Counted from the first letter of the stretch, positions 9,584-22,070 are shown. The stretch: DNA of 64,000 nt from Desulfovibrio sp. (GCA_024683955.1 JAIKXS010000017.1:82773-146772), one strand, 5' to 3'. The notes: generated by a model from the letters alone, not told the origin. Made by a program: numbers and translations.

Positions 9584-11695
9584 ATGGCCTTTTACATCGT
9601 ACATGAACTTAAGAAACTGAAGACCGAAAAAGACGGCAGAATACGTGTCCGTGCAAATACAGCGCTTCCGGCACAGGCAGCCTATGATATTGCACAAAAA
9701 CTGCAGGATATTTCGGGAATTTCCGCTGTATCATGTACTCCGCGCGTTGGCAGTTTTCTTTTCTTCTACGACAGTCCCAAAAGCCGCACTCAAGCTCTCA
9801 AGCTCCTAGCGGCCAACGAAAAGCTGCCTGCGTTCAAAAAACTCCGCGGCCAAGAAGTCGCCGAAAAAAACGGTATTGAAAAATTCTTCCCTCTCTTCCG
9901 TTTTCTCTTTATACGTCCTTTTCTCCCGATCTCCCTACGCATGGTGACGGCCACGCTGCACGCCATTCCCTTTATTCTGAAAGGCATCGGCGCCCTCCTG
10001 CGAGGAAAGCTCTGTGTGGAGGTCCTTGACGCCTCAGCCATTGCTGCTTCGCTCTATTTGCGTGATTTCCGCACGGTATCCCTTCTGACGCTTCTTCTTG
10101 GTCTTGGCGACACCCTCGCCGAATGGACGCGCCAGCACTCACTCGATTCTCTGGCAGAAAGTCTCACGCTCAACGTGGCAACCGTCTGGCGGAAAGTCAA
10201 TGGCACCGAGGTCTCGACGCCCCTCAACAAGATCAAGAAAGGAGACCTTGTCGTTGTGCGCTCAGGCTCATCTATTCCGGTCGACGGCATTGTGGCCGAA
10301 GGCGTCGGCGTTGTGAACCAGTCCTCCATGACGGGTGAACCCATCGGCGTCAAACGCGAGGTGGGGGGAGCCGTCTTTGCGGGCACTGTCATGGAAGAAG
10401 GGGAGATCGTCATCAAAGTGACCAAGGTTGGCGATGAGACACGCTTCCGCCAGGTCGCTACATTCATTGAAGAATCCGAGGCACTGAAGGCCGGGATCCA
10501 GGGAAAAAGTGAACGGCTTGCCGACATGGCCGTTCCCTTCACCTTTGCCCTTGCCGGCATCGTCTATCTTGTGACGAGAAACTTTATGAGGGCCGCATCG
10601 GTGCTCCTTGTCGACTATTCCTGCGCCCTCAAGCTCGCGACCCCGCTTGCCGTTCTAGCCTCTATGCGTGAAGGCACAAGTCACGGTATCGTCATCAAGG
10701 GCGGACGGTACCTCGAGGCTCTGAATGAGGCGGATACCGTTGTCTTTGACAAGACAGGAACCCTCACGAACGCGAGTCCGGTCGTGGCGGACGTCATCCC
10801 CTGTGAGGGGCATAACCGTCAGGAGGTCCTGCGCATCATGGCCTGCCTTGAAGAGCACTTTCCCCATCCAGTGGCCCGAGCTGTTGTCAAAAAGGCCCAG
10901 GAGGAAAATCTCATCCACGAAGAGGAGCACGCCCAGGTTGAATACATCGTTGCCCACGGCGTAGCCTCATCCCTGCACGGAAAGAAGCTCCTTGTCGGAA
11001 GCCGCCACTATGTGGAATCTGATGAGAACATCGACGTAAGCCCCCTTGCGAAGGAAATACAGGAACAGGCCGAACTTGGACGCTCACTTCTCTATATGGC
11101 CGAGGAAGGCAAACTGGCCGGCATTGTGGCCATTGAGGATCCTCTTCGTGATGAGGCGGTCGATGTGATCAGGAAACTGCGTCAGGAAGGTTTCAACCGG
11201 ATCGTCATGCTTACGGGCGACGATACGCGTACGGCAAACGCCATCGCATTACGCGCGGGGATTACAGAATTTAAGGCGGAGGTGCTCCCCACGGACAAGG
11301 CCGATGTGGTCAAGGCCCTCACGGATGAAGGGTGCAAGGTTCTCATGGTCGGCGACGGAATAAATGATGCCCCCGCCCTTTCGACGGCCCATGTGGGCGT
11401 GGCCATGATCGACGGAACGGATCTCGCGAGGGAAGTTGCGAATGTGCTGCTGACCAAGCCCGATCTTAACGGTCTGATCAGTGCGCGCCGTCTTGCCCGT
11501 TCAACCATGCGGCGCATTCATACGAATTTTGGGGCAACCCTTATCCTCAACAGCATCTTCCTCGCCGGAGGGCTCTTTAACATTCTTCCCGCCGGGACAT
11601 CTGCCGTTCTCCATAACATGACAACCCTTCTTATCTCTCTTAACGCCATGAGACCCCATTTGCATCCTCTGGCCCTGCCCTTTGGAAAGAAATAA
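9584..11695 (+). CDS. Heavy-metal P1B-type ATPase with SCA motif (SCALKLATP) and Cys-less HMA-like N-terminus; candidate FezB-like iron ATPase
   Basis: DKTGTLT, GEPIGVK, EHFPHPVARAV, GDGINDAPALSTAHVGVAM; intramembrane DYSCALKLATP instead of CPC. Confidence 0.88.
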   Translation: MAFYIVHELKKLKTEKDGRIRVRANTALPAQAAYDIAQKLQDISGISAVSCTPRVGSFLFFYDSPKSRTQALKLLAANEKLPAFKKLRGQEVAEKNGIEKFFPLFRFLFIRPFLPISLRMVTATLHAIPFILKGIGALLRGKLCVEVLDASAIAASLYLRDFRTVSLLTLLLGLGDTLAEWTRQHSLDSLAESLTLNVATVWRKVNGTEVSTPLNKIKKGDLVVVRSGSSIPVDGIVAEGVGVVNQSSMTGEPIGVKREVGGAVFAGTVMEEGEIVIKVTKVGDETRFRQVATFIEESEALKAGIQGKSERLADMAVPFTFALAGIVYLVTRNFMRAASVLLVDYSCALKLATPLAVLASMREGTSHGIVIKGGRYLEALNEADTVVFDKTGTLTNASPVVADVIPCEGHNRQEVLRIMACLEEHFPHPVARAVVKKAQEENLIHEEEHAQVEYIVAHGVASSLHGKKLLVGSRHYVESDENIDVSPLAKEIQEQAELGRSLLYMAEEGKLAGIVAIEDPLRDEAVDVIRKLRQEGFNRIVMLTGDDTRTANAIALRAGITEFKAEVLPTDKADVVKALTDEGCKVLMVGDGINDAPALSTAHVGVAMIDGTDLAREVANVLLTKPDLNGLISARRLARSTMRRIHTNFGATLILNSIFLAGGLFNILPAGTSAVLHNMTTLLISLNAMRPHLHPLALPFGKK

Positions 11696-11734
11696 CAAGG
11701 TACATGGCACCATCTGAAAGACAAGGAATGCCGC

Positions 11735-12022
11735 ATGAATCTCGCGCTGCTCAAATACGTGAAAAGTTTTTCCGACGGGCGGGTACGTATCCGCCATCCC
11801 GCGTTGCACAGCGAAGGAACGGCAAAAACCGCCCAGCAGGAAATGCAAAAGACCCACGGAGTGGAACGCGTTGATTACAATACGGTAAGCGGCTCGCTCC
11901 TCATTCTTTACGACAGCGACATTCTCTCGAAGGATCAACTTATAGCGATGGGGGAAGCCTGGGCCGCGTATTTAAACGCCGTGCAGCAAAAAAAAGAGGC
12001 GTCACCGCCTGTTTTTGCCTGA
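11735..12022 (+). CDS. Cys-less HMA-like domain small protein, candidate FezC-like
   Basis: YVKSFSDGRVRIRHPALHSEG...GSLLILYDSD; 40 bp after the ATPase gene. Confidence 0.65.
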   Translation: MNLALLKYVKSFSDGRVRIRHPALHSEGTAKTAQQEMQKTHGVERVDYNTVSGSLLILYDSDILSKDQLIAMGEAWAAYLNAVQQKKEASPPVFA

Positions 12023-12074
12023 GTCGTACCCGGAGATCCCTCCGGAACGCTGACACTCATACTCTTGACCGCTT

Positions 12075-12102
12075 AACGCCCCGGAAACGGGGCGTTTCTT
12101 TT
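12075..12102 (+). terminator. Rho-independent terminator
   Basis: AACGCCCCG-GAAA-CGGGGCGTT followed by TCTTTT. Confidence 0.85.
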
Positions 12103-12170
12103 GCCCGGACCGAAAAGGCAGGTGAAACCAAGAAGCTGAAAAATGCCTGCCGTGGGGACAGGAACTCAAA

Positions 12171-15100
12171 TTATCTTGTAGCGCGCCTCCGGAGACGGTC
12201 AAGAAAAAGATAGACCACGGGCGTTGTGTAGAGGGTCAGCAGTTGGCTCACAAGAAGCCCCCCAACAATGGTAATGCCGAGGGGCTGTCGCAGCTCGGCC
12301 CCGTCCCCCTGGCCCAGAGCCAGGGGAATAGCCCCGAAAACCGCAGCCGCTGTCGTCATCATAATGGGACGAAAGCGCAGCCGGCACGCTTCGTAAATGG
12401 CTTTTTCAGGGGGAAGATTCCTGCTGCGGGAGGCATCAATGGCAAAATCAACCATCATAATGGCATTTTTCTTCACAATGCCGGCAAGAAGGAGGACACC
12501 GATCAGGGCAATGACGCTGAATTCCTTGCCGCAGAGAAAAAGCGCCAAAAGCGCACCGATGCCGGCTGAGGGTACGGTTGAAAGAATTGTCAGCGGATGG
12601 ATCAGACTTTCGTAGAGAATCCCGAGGACTATATAGAGCAGCAGAAGGGCTGAAATGATAAGAAGTATCTGGCTTGAAAACGTATCCGTAAACATTTTCG
12701 CCGTTCCCTGGAAGCTTCCTACGATGCGAGGCGGCATCCCGATCTGTACGCGAACGTCCTCAATACTGTTTTTGGCATCGGACAGTGAAAACCCGTCGGC
12801 AAGATTGAAAGAAACCGTCACGGCAGCAAACTGTCCCTGATGCGCCACGCTGAGGGGGGCGTACGAACGCGTTACGCGGGCAACGGAAAGCAGGGGAACA
12901 GGTCCGGAGGGACCAGGCAGGAACACCTTTTCAAAGCTCTCGGGGCCCTCAAGATAAGGTTCGTCAAACTCAAGAACAACCTTGTACTGATTTTTATCAA
13001 GATAGATGGTTGAAATCTGACGCTGGCCAAAGGCATTGTTCAGGACGTTATCCACATCCTGCATGGAAAGACCAAGGGCCCGAACCCTGTCGCGGTCCAC
13101 GACAAGTTCCGTCTCCTGTGCCCGGTCCTCCATGTCTGTATCCACATCCTTGAAGCCCTTGCAGGCACGGAGAGCCTCCGCAAGTTTCCCTCCCCACAGC
13201 TTCAACTCAGAGAAATCATCAGCCTGTATGGTATACTGATACTGTGACCGGGCACTGCGCCCTCCCATCATGATATCCTGGGCAGGTCTCATAAAGATCT
13301 GAACTCCGGGCTCCGTGTCAAGACGTGCCCGAAGCCGTCCTATGACCTGCATGACACCTTCCTTCCGTTCCGAAAGCGGCTTCAGGGTGATGAAGATAGC
13401 GCCTCCGCCACGATTGCCTGAAAAATGCATGGACACCTGATCAACAGACCTGTCATTCTGTATGACCCCGCATAAGCGCGTCAGTTTCGCACTCATTGAC
13501 TGAAATGAAGCACTTTGATCCGTCCGCAGACTCCCCATGACTACACCGGTATCCTGAAGGGGAAAAAATCCCTTGGGGATGACGACAAAGAAAAGGATCT
13601 GTACGACAATAACCAGAAAAAGCACCGAAAGAGTCCGGACGGGATGACGCAGAACCGAACGCAGACTTCGCATATAGGCCCTGTGCAGAGAGGCAAGGGA
13701 CGCTTTGCAAAATCCGTAGAAATGGTGAAGCAGGCCTTTTTTTTCGTTCTCTTCCCCTCTTTCAAGGAAGGTCGCACACATCATGGGCGTCGTCATAAGG
13801 GAAATAAGCATGGAAAACAGAACGGCGCAGGTCAGAACAACGGCAAACTCCTTGAAAAGACGACCAATATAGCCTCCAAGAAGCAGTATTGGCAAAAAAA
13901 CGGCTACAAGGGAAAGGGAAATGGAAATTACTGTAAATCCAACTTCCCGTGAGCCAGCAACAGCACTTTCGTACGCGCTTTTTCCCATTTCCCTGTGCCG
14001 CATGCAGTTCTCGAGCACCACAATGGCATCATCCACCACAAAGCCCGTGCTCACTGTCAGCGCCATAAGGGAAAGGTTGTCGAGACTGAAACCAGCAAGG
14101 TACATCACGGCGAAGGTTGCGATGAGGGAAACCGGCGCCGCCACGGCCGGAATGACCGTTGCCCGCAGGCTTTGCAAAAAACAAAAGGTTACAAGGACCA
14201 CAAGCAACACGGCAATGCAGAGACTCTTCTCCACCTCGCTCAGGGAAGCACGAATGGTTATGGAGCGGTCTGTACGCAGTCTCAACGAGACACTGGCAGG
14301 CATCCAGCTCTGAAGGGTCGGCAAAAGGGCCTTCACCCTGTCTACGGTGGCGATGATATTGCCTCCCGTTGAGAGAAATACAATAAGAAGGACAGCTGGT
14401 TCACCATTGGCCAGGGCCATGGTCCGCGTATTCTGTGCTGACTCACTGCACCGCGCAACATCCCCGAGACGCAAAACCCGGCCGTCATGGACACGAAGAA
14501 CGATGTTCTCGTAGTCGGATGGGGACGTAAGCTGGTCGCTCGCATCAAGCATCCAAAAATGGTCGCTGTTTTCGAGCATGCCCTTGGGAATAAAGGCGTT
14601 GGCCGCAACAAGGGCCGCACGGACGTCCTCGCTTGACAGATGTGCCCGGTTCAGCCCGTCCGGGTCAAGCTGCACACGTATGGCAGGCATGGCACCGCCG
14701 CCGACCGTCACTTCCCCGACTCCCTCGATCTGGCTTATTTTCTGGGCAAGAATGGTGGAGGCAAGATCGTAGAGTTGCGTCCTTGTGTGAAGGGGGGAAG
14801 TGAGAGAGAGTATCATGATGGGAGCTCCCGCGGGATTAAATTTGCGGTAGCTCGGATTTTGGGGCATGGAGGGCAGACTGCCCGCAGCCGCATTAATGGC
14901 TCCCTGCACATCACGAGCCGCCCCGTCCGCGTTGCGACTCAGATCAAACTGCATGACAACGTTTGTTGACCCCTGGCCACTCGAGGAGGTCATTTCCGTT
15001 ATGCCGGCGATACGTCCCATGGCCCGTTCAAGGGGCGTTGCAACCGTGGCCGCCATGGTTTCGGGACTGGCGCCAGGCAGGGATGCCCTCACCATGACAA

Positions 15101-15254
15101 CGGGGAAGTCAATGGATGGAAGAGGTGCCACGGGCAAAAGACGCAACGCCACAAGTCCGGCAAGAGTCAGGGCAAGAGTCAGGAGGGTCGTTGCCACGGG
15201 CCTCGCAATAAAGAAGGCAGAAAAGCCAAAGGCAAGACGACCTGTCCGGTTCAT
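12171..15254 (-). CDS. RND efflux permease (MdtC/AcrB-like)
   Basis: [12 protein letters not shown]-terminus, [13 protein letters not shown], two large periplasmic loops, C-terminal [35 protein letters not shown]. Confidence 0.92.
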   Translation of the reverse strand: MNRTGRLAFGFSAFFIARPVATTLLTLALTLAGLVALRLLPVAPLPSIDFPVVMVRASLPGASPETMAATVATPLERAMGRIAGITEMTSSSGQGSTNVVMQFDLSRNADGAARDVQGAINAAAGSLPSMPQNPSYRKFNPAGAPIMILSLTSPLHTRTQLYDLASTILAQKISQIEGVGEVTVGGGAMPAIRVQLDPDGLNRAHLSSEDVRAALVAANAFIPKGMLENSDHFWMLDASDQLTSPSDYENIVLRVHDGRVLRLGDVARCSESAQNTRTMALANGEPAVLLIVFLSTGGNIIATVDRVKALLPTLQSWMPASVSLRLRTDRSITIRASLSEVEKSLCIAVLLVVLVTFCFLQSLRATVIPAVAAPVSLIATFAVMYLAGFSLDNLSLMALTVSTGFVVDDAIVVLENCMRHREMGKSAYESAVAGSREVGFTVISISLSLVAVFLPILLLGGYIGRLFKEFAVVLTCAVLFSMLISLMTTPMMCATFLERGEENEKKGLLHHFYGFCKASLASLHRAYMRSLRSVLRHPVRTLSVLFLVIVVQILFFVVIPKGFFPLQDTGVVMGSLRTDQSASFQSMSAKLTRLCGVIQNDRSVDQVSMHFSGNRGGGAIFITLKPLSERKEGVMQVIGRLRARLDTEPGVQIFMRPAQDIMMGGRSARSQYQYTIQADDFSELKLWGGKLAEALRACKGFKDVDTDMEDRAQETELVVDRDRVRALGLSMQDVDNVLNNAFGQRQISTIYLDKNQYKVVLEFDEPYLEGPESFEKVFLPGPSGPVPLLSVARVTRSYAPLSVAHQGQFAAVTVSFNLADGFSLSDAKNSIEDVRVQIGMPPRIVGSFQGTAKMFTDTFSSQILLIISALLLLYIVLGILYESLIHPLTILSTVPSAGIGALLALFLCGKEFSVIALIGVLLLAGIVKKNAIMMVDFAIDASRSRNLPPEKAIYEACRLRFRPIMMTTAAAVFGAIPLALGQGDGAELRQPLGITIVGGLLVSQLLTLYTTPVVYLFLDRLRRRATR

Positions 15255-18200
15255 GCCCTCTCTCCGGCACGAAGAGGAGAATCCTCAGGTTCGGAAGTGA
15301 TCTTCTGTTTTCCCCGGGACGAAGTGAGGCGGTCGAAAAAGAGGTAGATCACAGGCGTCGTGTAGAGCGTCAGGACCTGACTTACGAGCAGGCCGCCAAC
15401 CATCGTAATGCCTAGAGGAATACGCAGTTCGGAGCCCATACCCTGACAGAGTACGAGCGGCAGCGCGCCAAGAAGCGCAGCCAGGGTCGTCATAAGAATG
15501 GGACGGAGGCGAAGACGGCAGGCACTCTGAATCGCCTCGAGGGGGGAAAGTTTGTCCTTGCGCTCGGCTTCAAGGGCAAAGTCTATCATCATGATGGCGT
15601 TTTTCTTGACGATGCCGATCAGCAGAATAATTCCGATGATACCGGCTATGCCGAGGTCCATGCGCGCACAGAAGAGGGCGAGAAGTGCCCCGAGGCCGGC
15701 TGAGGGCAACGTGGAAATAATGGTGACGGGATGAATATAGCTTTCGTAAAGCACCCCGAGCACAATGTAGACCGTGACAAGAGCGGCAAGAATAAGCCAG
15801 AGCTGATCCACGGAGGAAGAGCCAAAGGCACGGGCAGCTCCCTGCATCTCAAGGTGCAGGGAATTTGGCAGACCGATCTGCACGCACGTCTCGTAAAGGG
15901 CCGTTATCGCCGCCTCAAGCGAAACGTGTTCGGCGGGCACAAAGGAAATTGTCGCCATGGCGAATTGTCCCTGCCGGGAAAAGCTCAGGGAGGCGGATTC
16001 CTCTCTCACACGTACAAGCACGGAAAGAGGGACCGGCCCGCTGCGGCCCCGGACATGGATGCTTTCAAGATCGGTCGGACCTCTCCTGAAGGCCGGAGCA
16101 ACCTCAAGTATGACCTTGTACTGATTGGTCTGGGTGAAAATCGTGGAAATCTGGCGCTGACCGTAGGCGTCGTAGAGCGCGTTATCAATGTCCTCCATGC
16201 TTATGCCAAGACGGGAAGCGGCGTCACGGTTGATGACAAGCCAGAGTCTTCTCCCCTTGGCCTGAAGATCATGGGCCACATGTCCCATTTCCGGACGATC
16301 GGAAAGCGCCGCACAGAGTTTTGGCACCCACTCTTCAAGATCGGACTGATGCAGTGCGTCAACGGAACACTGATACTGAAACCGGGAAATCCTGTCCTCG
16401 ATGGTCAGATCCTGCACAGGTTGTACGGCAAGGAAAAGGCCCGGAAGATCAGCGGCCCTCCGCATAAGACGCTCCGCAATACGGGAGGCGCTCTCATCCC
16501 GCTCCTCAAGCGGCAGAAGTTTTATGGTCAGCCGCGATGTGCCGGGACTCTGATTGATGCCATCTACACCGACAAAAAACGTTATGTTTTCGATCGCCTT
16601 GTCCGCAAGCAAAAGATCGCTTACCTCCTTCTGACGCCGCGCCATGCCGGCGAAAGACGTGTCCTGCGGAGCTTCTAAAATCCCCTGAAGTATGCCCGTA
16701 TCCTGGACGGGAAAAAATCCCTTGGGAATAAGGATATACAGAAGAACCGTTGCAAGAAGGGTCGCGCACGCAAGGAAAAGGGTCGCCGTCCTGTGGTCAA
16801 GGACATAATGGAGGGTTCTCTCATAAAATGCCTGTACACGGGAAAAAAAGAATCCCTCCCCGACATCCCGGCCACCCCCGGGCTTCGGACGCAAAAGGGT
16901 TGCGCAAAGCATTGGGGTAAGGGTGAGGGAAATCACGGCTGAAAGGAGTATGGTTACGGCAAGGGTTGCGGCGAACTCCCTGAAAAGCCGACCTGCGATG
17001 TCCCCCATAAAGAGAAGCGGAATCAAAACCGCCACGAGAGAAATGGTCAGGGAAAGAATGGTAAAGCCAATCTGCCCGGCTCCAAGCAAGGCCGCCTCAA
17101 GTGGCGAATTGCCCTTCTCGTGGAAACGCACAATATTTTCTATCACCACAATGGCGTCGTCGACCACAAACCCTGTGGCGATCACAAGGGCCATGAGCGT
17201 CAGGTTGTTGATGGAATAGTCGAGGAGATACATACAGGCAAAGGAGCCCACAAGGGAAAGAGGGACGGCAAGTGCAGGGATAAGGGTTGCCCGGACATCG
17301 CGCAGAAAAAGCCATATCACAAAAATGACCATGGCTACGGCGAGCAAAAGTTCGCGTTCCACGTCGTGCACGGTCTGCCGGATAGTGTCTGTCCTGTCTG
17401 TGGTAATCCTGACATGGACGTTGCCGGGCAGAGAGTCTATCAGGGTAGGAAGGAGCGTCCGTATCCGCTCGGCGACATTGATCACGTTTGCACCGGGCTG
17501 GCGTTGCACGGAGCAGACAATGGCCTGACGGAAAGAATCTCTGGAGGAGGAATCAGAAACGTAGGCGGCAAGGCGGACATTTTCAGGTGCATGGGTCACC
17601 GCCGCGACATCGGAGAGACGAAGAGGTGCACCGTTTTTGTAGCCGATAATGGTCCTGGAGTATTCATCGGCCGAGGAAAGCTGATCGTTGGCGTCAATGG
17701 AACTTGCCCGTTCCTTTCCGTCAAAGCTGCCCTTGGAACCACTGACATTGGCCCTTGAAATGGCCTGACGGATGTCCGCAAGGGTAAAACCGGCGCTTGC
17801 GAGAATCTTTGGATTGACCTCAATTCGCACGGCTGGTCTCTGACCGCCTGAAAGCGTGACCAGTCCGACGCCGAGAACCTGCGAGATCTTTTGGGCAAGA
17901 CGGGTGTCCACGAGGTCCTCGAGCTCCGTCATGGGAACAGTATCACTGGTCACGGCGAGGACAAGGATTGGCGGATCCGCCGGATTGACCTTGTTATAGA
18001 AGGGAGGATTAGGCAAATCCCTCGGGAGCAGGCTCGAAGCGGCATTGATGGCCGCCTGTACCTCCTGCTCTGCGCTGTCGAGATCCTTTGTAAGCTCAAA
18101 CTGGAGGGTAATGACAGACGCACCGGCCGAGGACTGGGAGATCATCTGTCCAAGGCCAGGCATGGTCCCGAATTGCCGCTCAAGGGGAGCGGTGACCATG

Positions 18201-18382
18201 GCGCTCACGACCTCCGCACTCGCCCCGGGATAAAAAGCCTGAACCTGTATGGTCGGATAATCGATTTCAGGAAGAGCCGAGACAGGAAGGGAACGGTAGC
18301 CCAGGAAACCGGCCAGAAGCAGTGCAGCCATCAGCAGACTTGTGGCGACAGGCCGGAGAATAAAGAGTCGTGAAAAATTCAT
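15251..18382 (-). CDS. RND efflux permease (MdtB/AcrB-like)
   Basis: [69 protein letters not shown]; 4-nt overlap with the next permease. Confidence 0.92.
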   Translation of the reverse strand: MNFSRLFILRPVATSLLMAALLLAGFLGYRSLPVSALPEIDYPTIQVQAFYPGASAEVVSAMVTAPLERQFGTMPGLGQMISQSSAGASVITLQFELTKDLDSAEQEVQAAINAASSLLPRDLPNPPFYNKVNPADPPILVLAVTSDTVPMTELEDLVDTRLAQKISQVLGVGLVTLSGGQRPAVRIEVNPKILASAGFTLADIRQAISRANVSGSKGSFDGKERASSIDANDQLSSADEYSRTIIGYKNGAPLRLSDVAAVTHAPENVRLAAYVSDSSSRDSFRQAIVCSVQRQPGANVINVAERIRTLLPTLIDSLPGNVHVRITTDRTDTIRQTVHDVERELLLAVAMVIFVIWLFLRDVRATLIPALAVPLSLVGSFACMYLLDYSINNLTLMALVIATGFVVDDAIVVIENIVRFHEKGNSPLEAALLGAGQIGFTILSLTISLVAVLIPLLFMGDIAGRLFREFAATLAVTILLSAVISLTLTPMLCATLLRPKPGGGRDVGEGFFFSRVQAFYERTLHYVLDHRTATLFLACATLLATVLLYILIPKGFFPVQDTGILQGILEAPQDTSFAGMARRQKEVSDLLLADKAIENITFFVGVDGINQSPGTSRLTIKLLPLEERDESASRIAERLMRRAADLPGLFLAVQPVQDLTIEDRISRFQYQCSVDALHQSDLEEWVPKLCAALSDRPEMGHVAHDLQAKGRRLWLVINRDAASRLGISMEDIDNALYDAYGQRQISTIFTQTNQYKVILEVAPAFRRGPTDLESIHVRGRSGPVPLSVLVRVREESASLSFSRQGQFAMATISFVPAEHVSLEAAITALYETCVQIGLPNSLHLEMQGAARAFGSSSVDQLWLILAALVTVYIVLGVLYESYIHPVTIISTLPSAGLGALLALFCARMDLGIAGIIGIILLIGIVKKNAIMMIDFALEAERKDKLSPLEAIQSACRLRLRPILMTTLAALLGALPLVLCQGMGSELRIPLGITMVGGLLVSQVLTLYTTPVIYLFFDRLTSSRGKQKITSEPEDSPLRAGERA

Positions 18383-19581
18383 ATCTGCTCGGCTCTGTCT
18401 GTCTGCACCTCTCCGGCAAGCCGAACCTCAGCCCCGTCACGCAGTCTGTCAAGCCCGTCCACCACCACTTCCTCGCCGGCGGAAAGTCCCTTTTTCACCA
18501 CAACAAAACGGGGTGTTTCAAGGCCTGTTTCAACAAATCGAAGACTGCATCGCCCGCTGGCAAACGCCCCTGTCCGGGAAGAGCTGTCCCCCCCGGCCAT
18601 ATCCCTTGTCACAACATACACGTAGTGTCCCTTTGAGCCAATCTGCACGGCCGAAAGGGGAATGGTCAGGGCGTTCTGCTCAACAGCAACACAAAGTCTC
18701 GCATTCACGAACTGATTGGCATAAAGACTCTTGTCAGCGTTCTCAAAGCGGGCCTTCAGTCGCACCGTTCCCGTCTCCCGATCAATCTGATTATCAAGAG
18801 AAAGCAGGGTTCCCCTGGCAAGCAGGTGTTTCTGCTCCCGATCCCAGGCCTGCACGAGAAGTTGCTTCTTGCCGCCCTGAAAGGCACTGACCACATCTGA
18901 AATCACCGTTTCGGGCAACGTAAAGAGGACATCGCAGGGACTCACCTCGGTGATCCGCACAATACCCTCGCTGTCACTGGCGCTTATCTGATTCCCGACA
19001 TCCACCTTTCGTAAGCCCGCAACACCTCCGGCAGGCGCGGTTATGCGGCTGTATTCGACCTGCAGCCGTGCCGTCTCGCAGGCCGCCTGATCCGCTCTGA
19101 CCGCACCTTCGTACTGTGAGACCAGGGCTTTTTGGGTATCATACTTCTGACGTTCAACGTAATCGCTTTTGACAAGAGAGGCGTAGCGGGAAAGATCGCG
19201 CCGCGCATTGGCAAGCTGGGCCTGATCGGCAGCAAGGCGCCCCTTAGCCTCTGCAAGCTGGGCCTCATACTGTCTCGGATCAATCTCGGCCAGGAGCGTA
19301 CCCGCCTGAACACGCTGACCCTCCTGAAAATGCAGGGCAATCAGCTGCCCGCTGACACGGCTTCTGACAAGGACATCACTGGAGGGCAACACCGTGCCAA
19401 GACCCGTGAGAAAGCGGGGCACGTCCTGCACAAGTGATTTGGCCGTACGCACCGGTGCGGCACTGCCTTGAGGTTTCATGGGAGTTTTTGCCCCAAAAAA
19501 AGAACCCGACAGGAAATAAAGGGATATTGCAATACACAAGCCGCCCGCAATCCACAGGCCGCGCCGGGGTACTATTGGCAT
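18379..19581 (-). CDS. RND periplasmic adaptor (MdtA-like membrane fusion protein)
   Basis: [43 protein letters not shown] lipoyl/hairpin signature; start set at 19581. Confidence 0.9.
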   Translation of the reverse strand: MPIVPRRGLWIAGGLCIAISLYFLSGSFFGAKTPMKPQGSAAPVRTAKSLVQDVPRFLTGLGTVLPSSDVLVRSRVSGQLIALHFQEGQRVQAGTLLAEIDPRQYEAQLAEAKGRLAADQAQLANARRDLSRYASLVKSDYVERQKYDTQKALVSQYEGAVRADQAACETARLQVEYSRITAPAGGVAGLRKVDVGNQISASDSEGIVRITEVSPCDVLFTLPETVISDVVSAFQGGKKQLLVQAWDREQKHLLARGTLLSLDNQIDRETGTVRLKARFENADKSLYANQFVNARLCVAVEQNALTIPLSAVQIGSKGHYVYVVTRDMAGGDSSSRTGAFASGRCSLRFVETGLETPRFVVVKKGLSAGEEVVVDGLDRLRDGAEVRLAGEVQTDRAEQI

Positions 19582-20400
19582 GAGAGACTCCGGAGGCAGA
19601 AGGCAAGAAACCCACAAAATCAAAAGGCACAAAATATGGCGTAACTATAGTCAAGTCCGCTCTAAAAAGCAAAGGAAGCCCCTCCAGCCCGTCACCGGAA
19701 GGAGGCTTGTGGTCCGGGAAGGAGAGGCTGCTGCTTCGCATGCCAATCTTTTACGGTACTGTAGCAAGTGTGCAGAAACCGGAACAAAATGTCCGCAGCA
19801 GGGAAGATCATTGCCTTTTTCCATATATCAACTATGCTCTGGAAATATCGTACCTGCCGCGGACTTTTCCGCGCCAATCGGCACAAAAAAGCAGGCTACA
19901 GTCTCTTTTCAGGCGGATAATGATCTGTCTTAATCCAGACGGAGCCTGCCTTCGCGGATCAGTGCGGTTCTTACTTCGGGCTCTCTTGTAACACGGGGTA
20001 TTGCAGAAATCTTCCGCCACTATCCAGGCCACATACTCACATCGCGCACCGGACAAAAAAACATGATAAAACGCTGACAGCGTTACAGCGGAACCTCGCC
20101 GTCAACCGGCAGAAACACAGATTCCGGCGGCAGATGCGGCAGCATACGGACCGATACTCCTTCAACATGCTCCATCCACAAACAGTACATGCCAGCCACA
20201 CGTGGAGGCAGTGCCGTGAAGACCTGCAGAATGAATGGAGAAGAAAGGGCCGCGCCAAAGCAGAAAGCCGCTGTGCAGAGGTCCCCACAGGCCCCTACCG
20301 ATATGCCCCCTGTCCTTGACAGGGGAGACTCGCAACGTGGAAAGATCCCTGTCAAAAGGAGGCAGCCGGCCGGCAGAACACCTGTCGGGGCTGAAGAAGC

Positions 20401-21717
20401 ATGCCAAAAAACCTTTCTTTTTTCCTACTTTCCCTCTTTCTGCTTTTTCCATCGTCCCTTACGGCCGCGCCATCAGAGGGTTCGCCACGGGCCACCCCCA
20501 TTGTTCGCGTTGTCCGTCAAAGTCAGGCTGCGGTGTGCAATATCACCTGCACACAGATCCGTGACCGTCAGGCATCTCCCCTTGATCTCTTTTTCGGATT
20601 TCCCGGTTCTATCCAGAACGCCCCAAGACACCAGAAACGTGTCAGCCTCGGCTCCGGCGTCATCGTGGATGGCCAAAAGGGACTCGTTCTTACCAACGCC
20701 CACGTTATAGCAGGCAGCGATGAAATCATGGTCCATCTTCAGGACGGTCGAAGCTTTAAAGCCGAGGTCCGCGGGGCAGAGCCGGATTTTGACATAGCAA
20801 TTCTCGCCCTGAAAAATGCCTCGGACCTTCCCGAACTTCCTCTCGGAGACTCAAGCGACCTTGTCCCCGGGGAGACAGTTATTGCTATAGGCAATCCCTT
20901 CGGCTTCAGCCATACAGTGACGACTGGTGTTGTTTCCGCCCTTGGCCGGACCATCAACTGTCGGAGCGGAACGCTGACAGATCTGATCCAGACCGACGCC
21001 GCCATTAATCCGGGAAACAGCGGAGGCCCCCTCCTCAATCTTGAAGGTCGTCTTGTGGGCATAAATACCGCGACTGACACAAGGGCCGAAGGGATCGGCT
21101 TTGCCATTCCAGTCAACAAGGTCCGTCGTGTCATGGAAAGTCTCGTCCATAACACCCGCATTTCTCCCTACTGGCTCGGCATCCTGGCCGAAGACCTGGA
21201 TGGACAGACCGCGTGGACACTCGGCCTTGATTCACAGACAGGAATCCTCATCACGGCCGTATTCGAAAAAACACCGGCTGCCGGAGCCGGCATTGCCCCT
21301 GGAGATATTCTTCAAAGCATCAACGACTCCCCCATACGAGATCGCCACGATTACGTCGGATTACTGAGAAATCAGACAGGAGACCCTCTCGCACTCAAAC
21401 TCATCCGTGACGGCAGGGAATTCCGTACGACCCTCACGCCTGCCCCCTTTACGGACGCGATCGCCGAGGCGCTCATGAGAGAGCGCTGGGGCCTCAGGGT
21501 GCGGGGAACGGGAAAATACGTTCTTATACAAGATGTGCGGCACGGAGGTCCGGCCGATTTTCTCCGTCCGGGAGACCGCATACTCGCCGTGGGGGGGCTG
21601 GGAATTGCTTCGGTTGCCGATATGCTGCAGGCGTTTCGAAAGGAGCGGATGGCCCAGCAGATACTTCTCCAGGTAGTCCGGGGCGGACGCGCGTATTATG
21701 CCCGGCTTCAACTCTGA
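20401..21717 (+). CDS. DegP/HtrA-type (Do-like) periplasmic serine protease with PDZ domains
   Basis: Signal peptide, LTNAHVI (His), FDIAIL (Asp), INPGNSGGPLLN (Ser), two PDZ-like regions. Confidence 0.93.
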   Translation: MPKNLSFFLLSLFLLFPSSLTAAPSEGSPRATPIVRVVRQSQAAVCNITCTQIRDRQASPLDLFFGFPGSIQNAPRHQKRVSLGSGVIVDGQKGLVLTNAHVIAGSDEIMVHLQDGRSFKAEVRGAEPDFDIAILALKNASDLPELPLGDSSDLVPGETVIAIGNPFGFSHTVTTGVVSALGRTINCRSGTLTDLIQTDAAINPGNSGGPLLNLEGRLVGINTATDTRAEGIGFAIPVNKVRRVMESLVHNTRISPYWLGILAEDLDGQTAWTLGLDSQTGILITAVFEKTPAAGAGIAPGDILQSINDSPIRDRHDYVGLLRNQTGDPLALKLIRDGREFRTTLTPAPFTDAIAEALMRERWGLRVRGTGKYVLIQDVRHGGPADFLRPGDRILAVGGLGIASVADMLQAFRKERMAQQILLQVVRGGRAYYARLQL

Positions 21718-21881
21718 AAGTCCCGAACGGCGGGCAAAAATACAGGATAAAACGCCTTTGCAATTCATTTTCATTAATATTTTTTTTCCTTCTTGACACA
21801 TCTTGGGAGGCAAGCTAAGCCTAAGAACACGGAACTAACATCGTTAGCCGTAAGCCCAAAATTTTTATTGGAGGAAGATCT

Positions 21882-22070
21882 ATGTCCTACAATGTTACCG
21901 TTAACCACGACAAGTGTGTTGGCTGTGGTGAATGTGTTGATGTCTGCCCTGTTGAAGTCTACGAACTGAAAGATGGCAAGTCCGAACCCGTTAACTATGA
22001 AGAGTGCCTGGGATGTGAATCCTGTGTTGAAGTCTGTGAATCAGATGCCATCACAGTCGAGGAAGCGTAG
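21882..22070 (+). CDS. 4Fe-4S ferredoxin (two clusters)
   Basis: CVGCGECVDVCP and CLGCESCVEVC. Confidence 0.93.
   Translation: MSYNVTVNHDKCVGCGECVDVCPVEVYELKDGKSEPVNYEECLGCESCVEVCESDAITVEEA

Noticed and set aside
15731-16678. 315-aa ORF on + strand
   Set aside because: Antisense to the RND permease gene (15251-18382); Gly/Lys/Arg-rich translation with no domain signature
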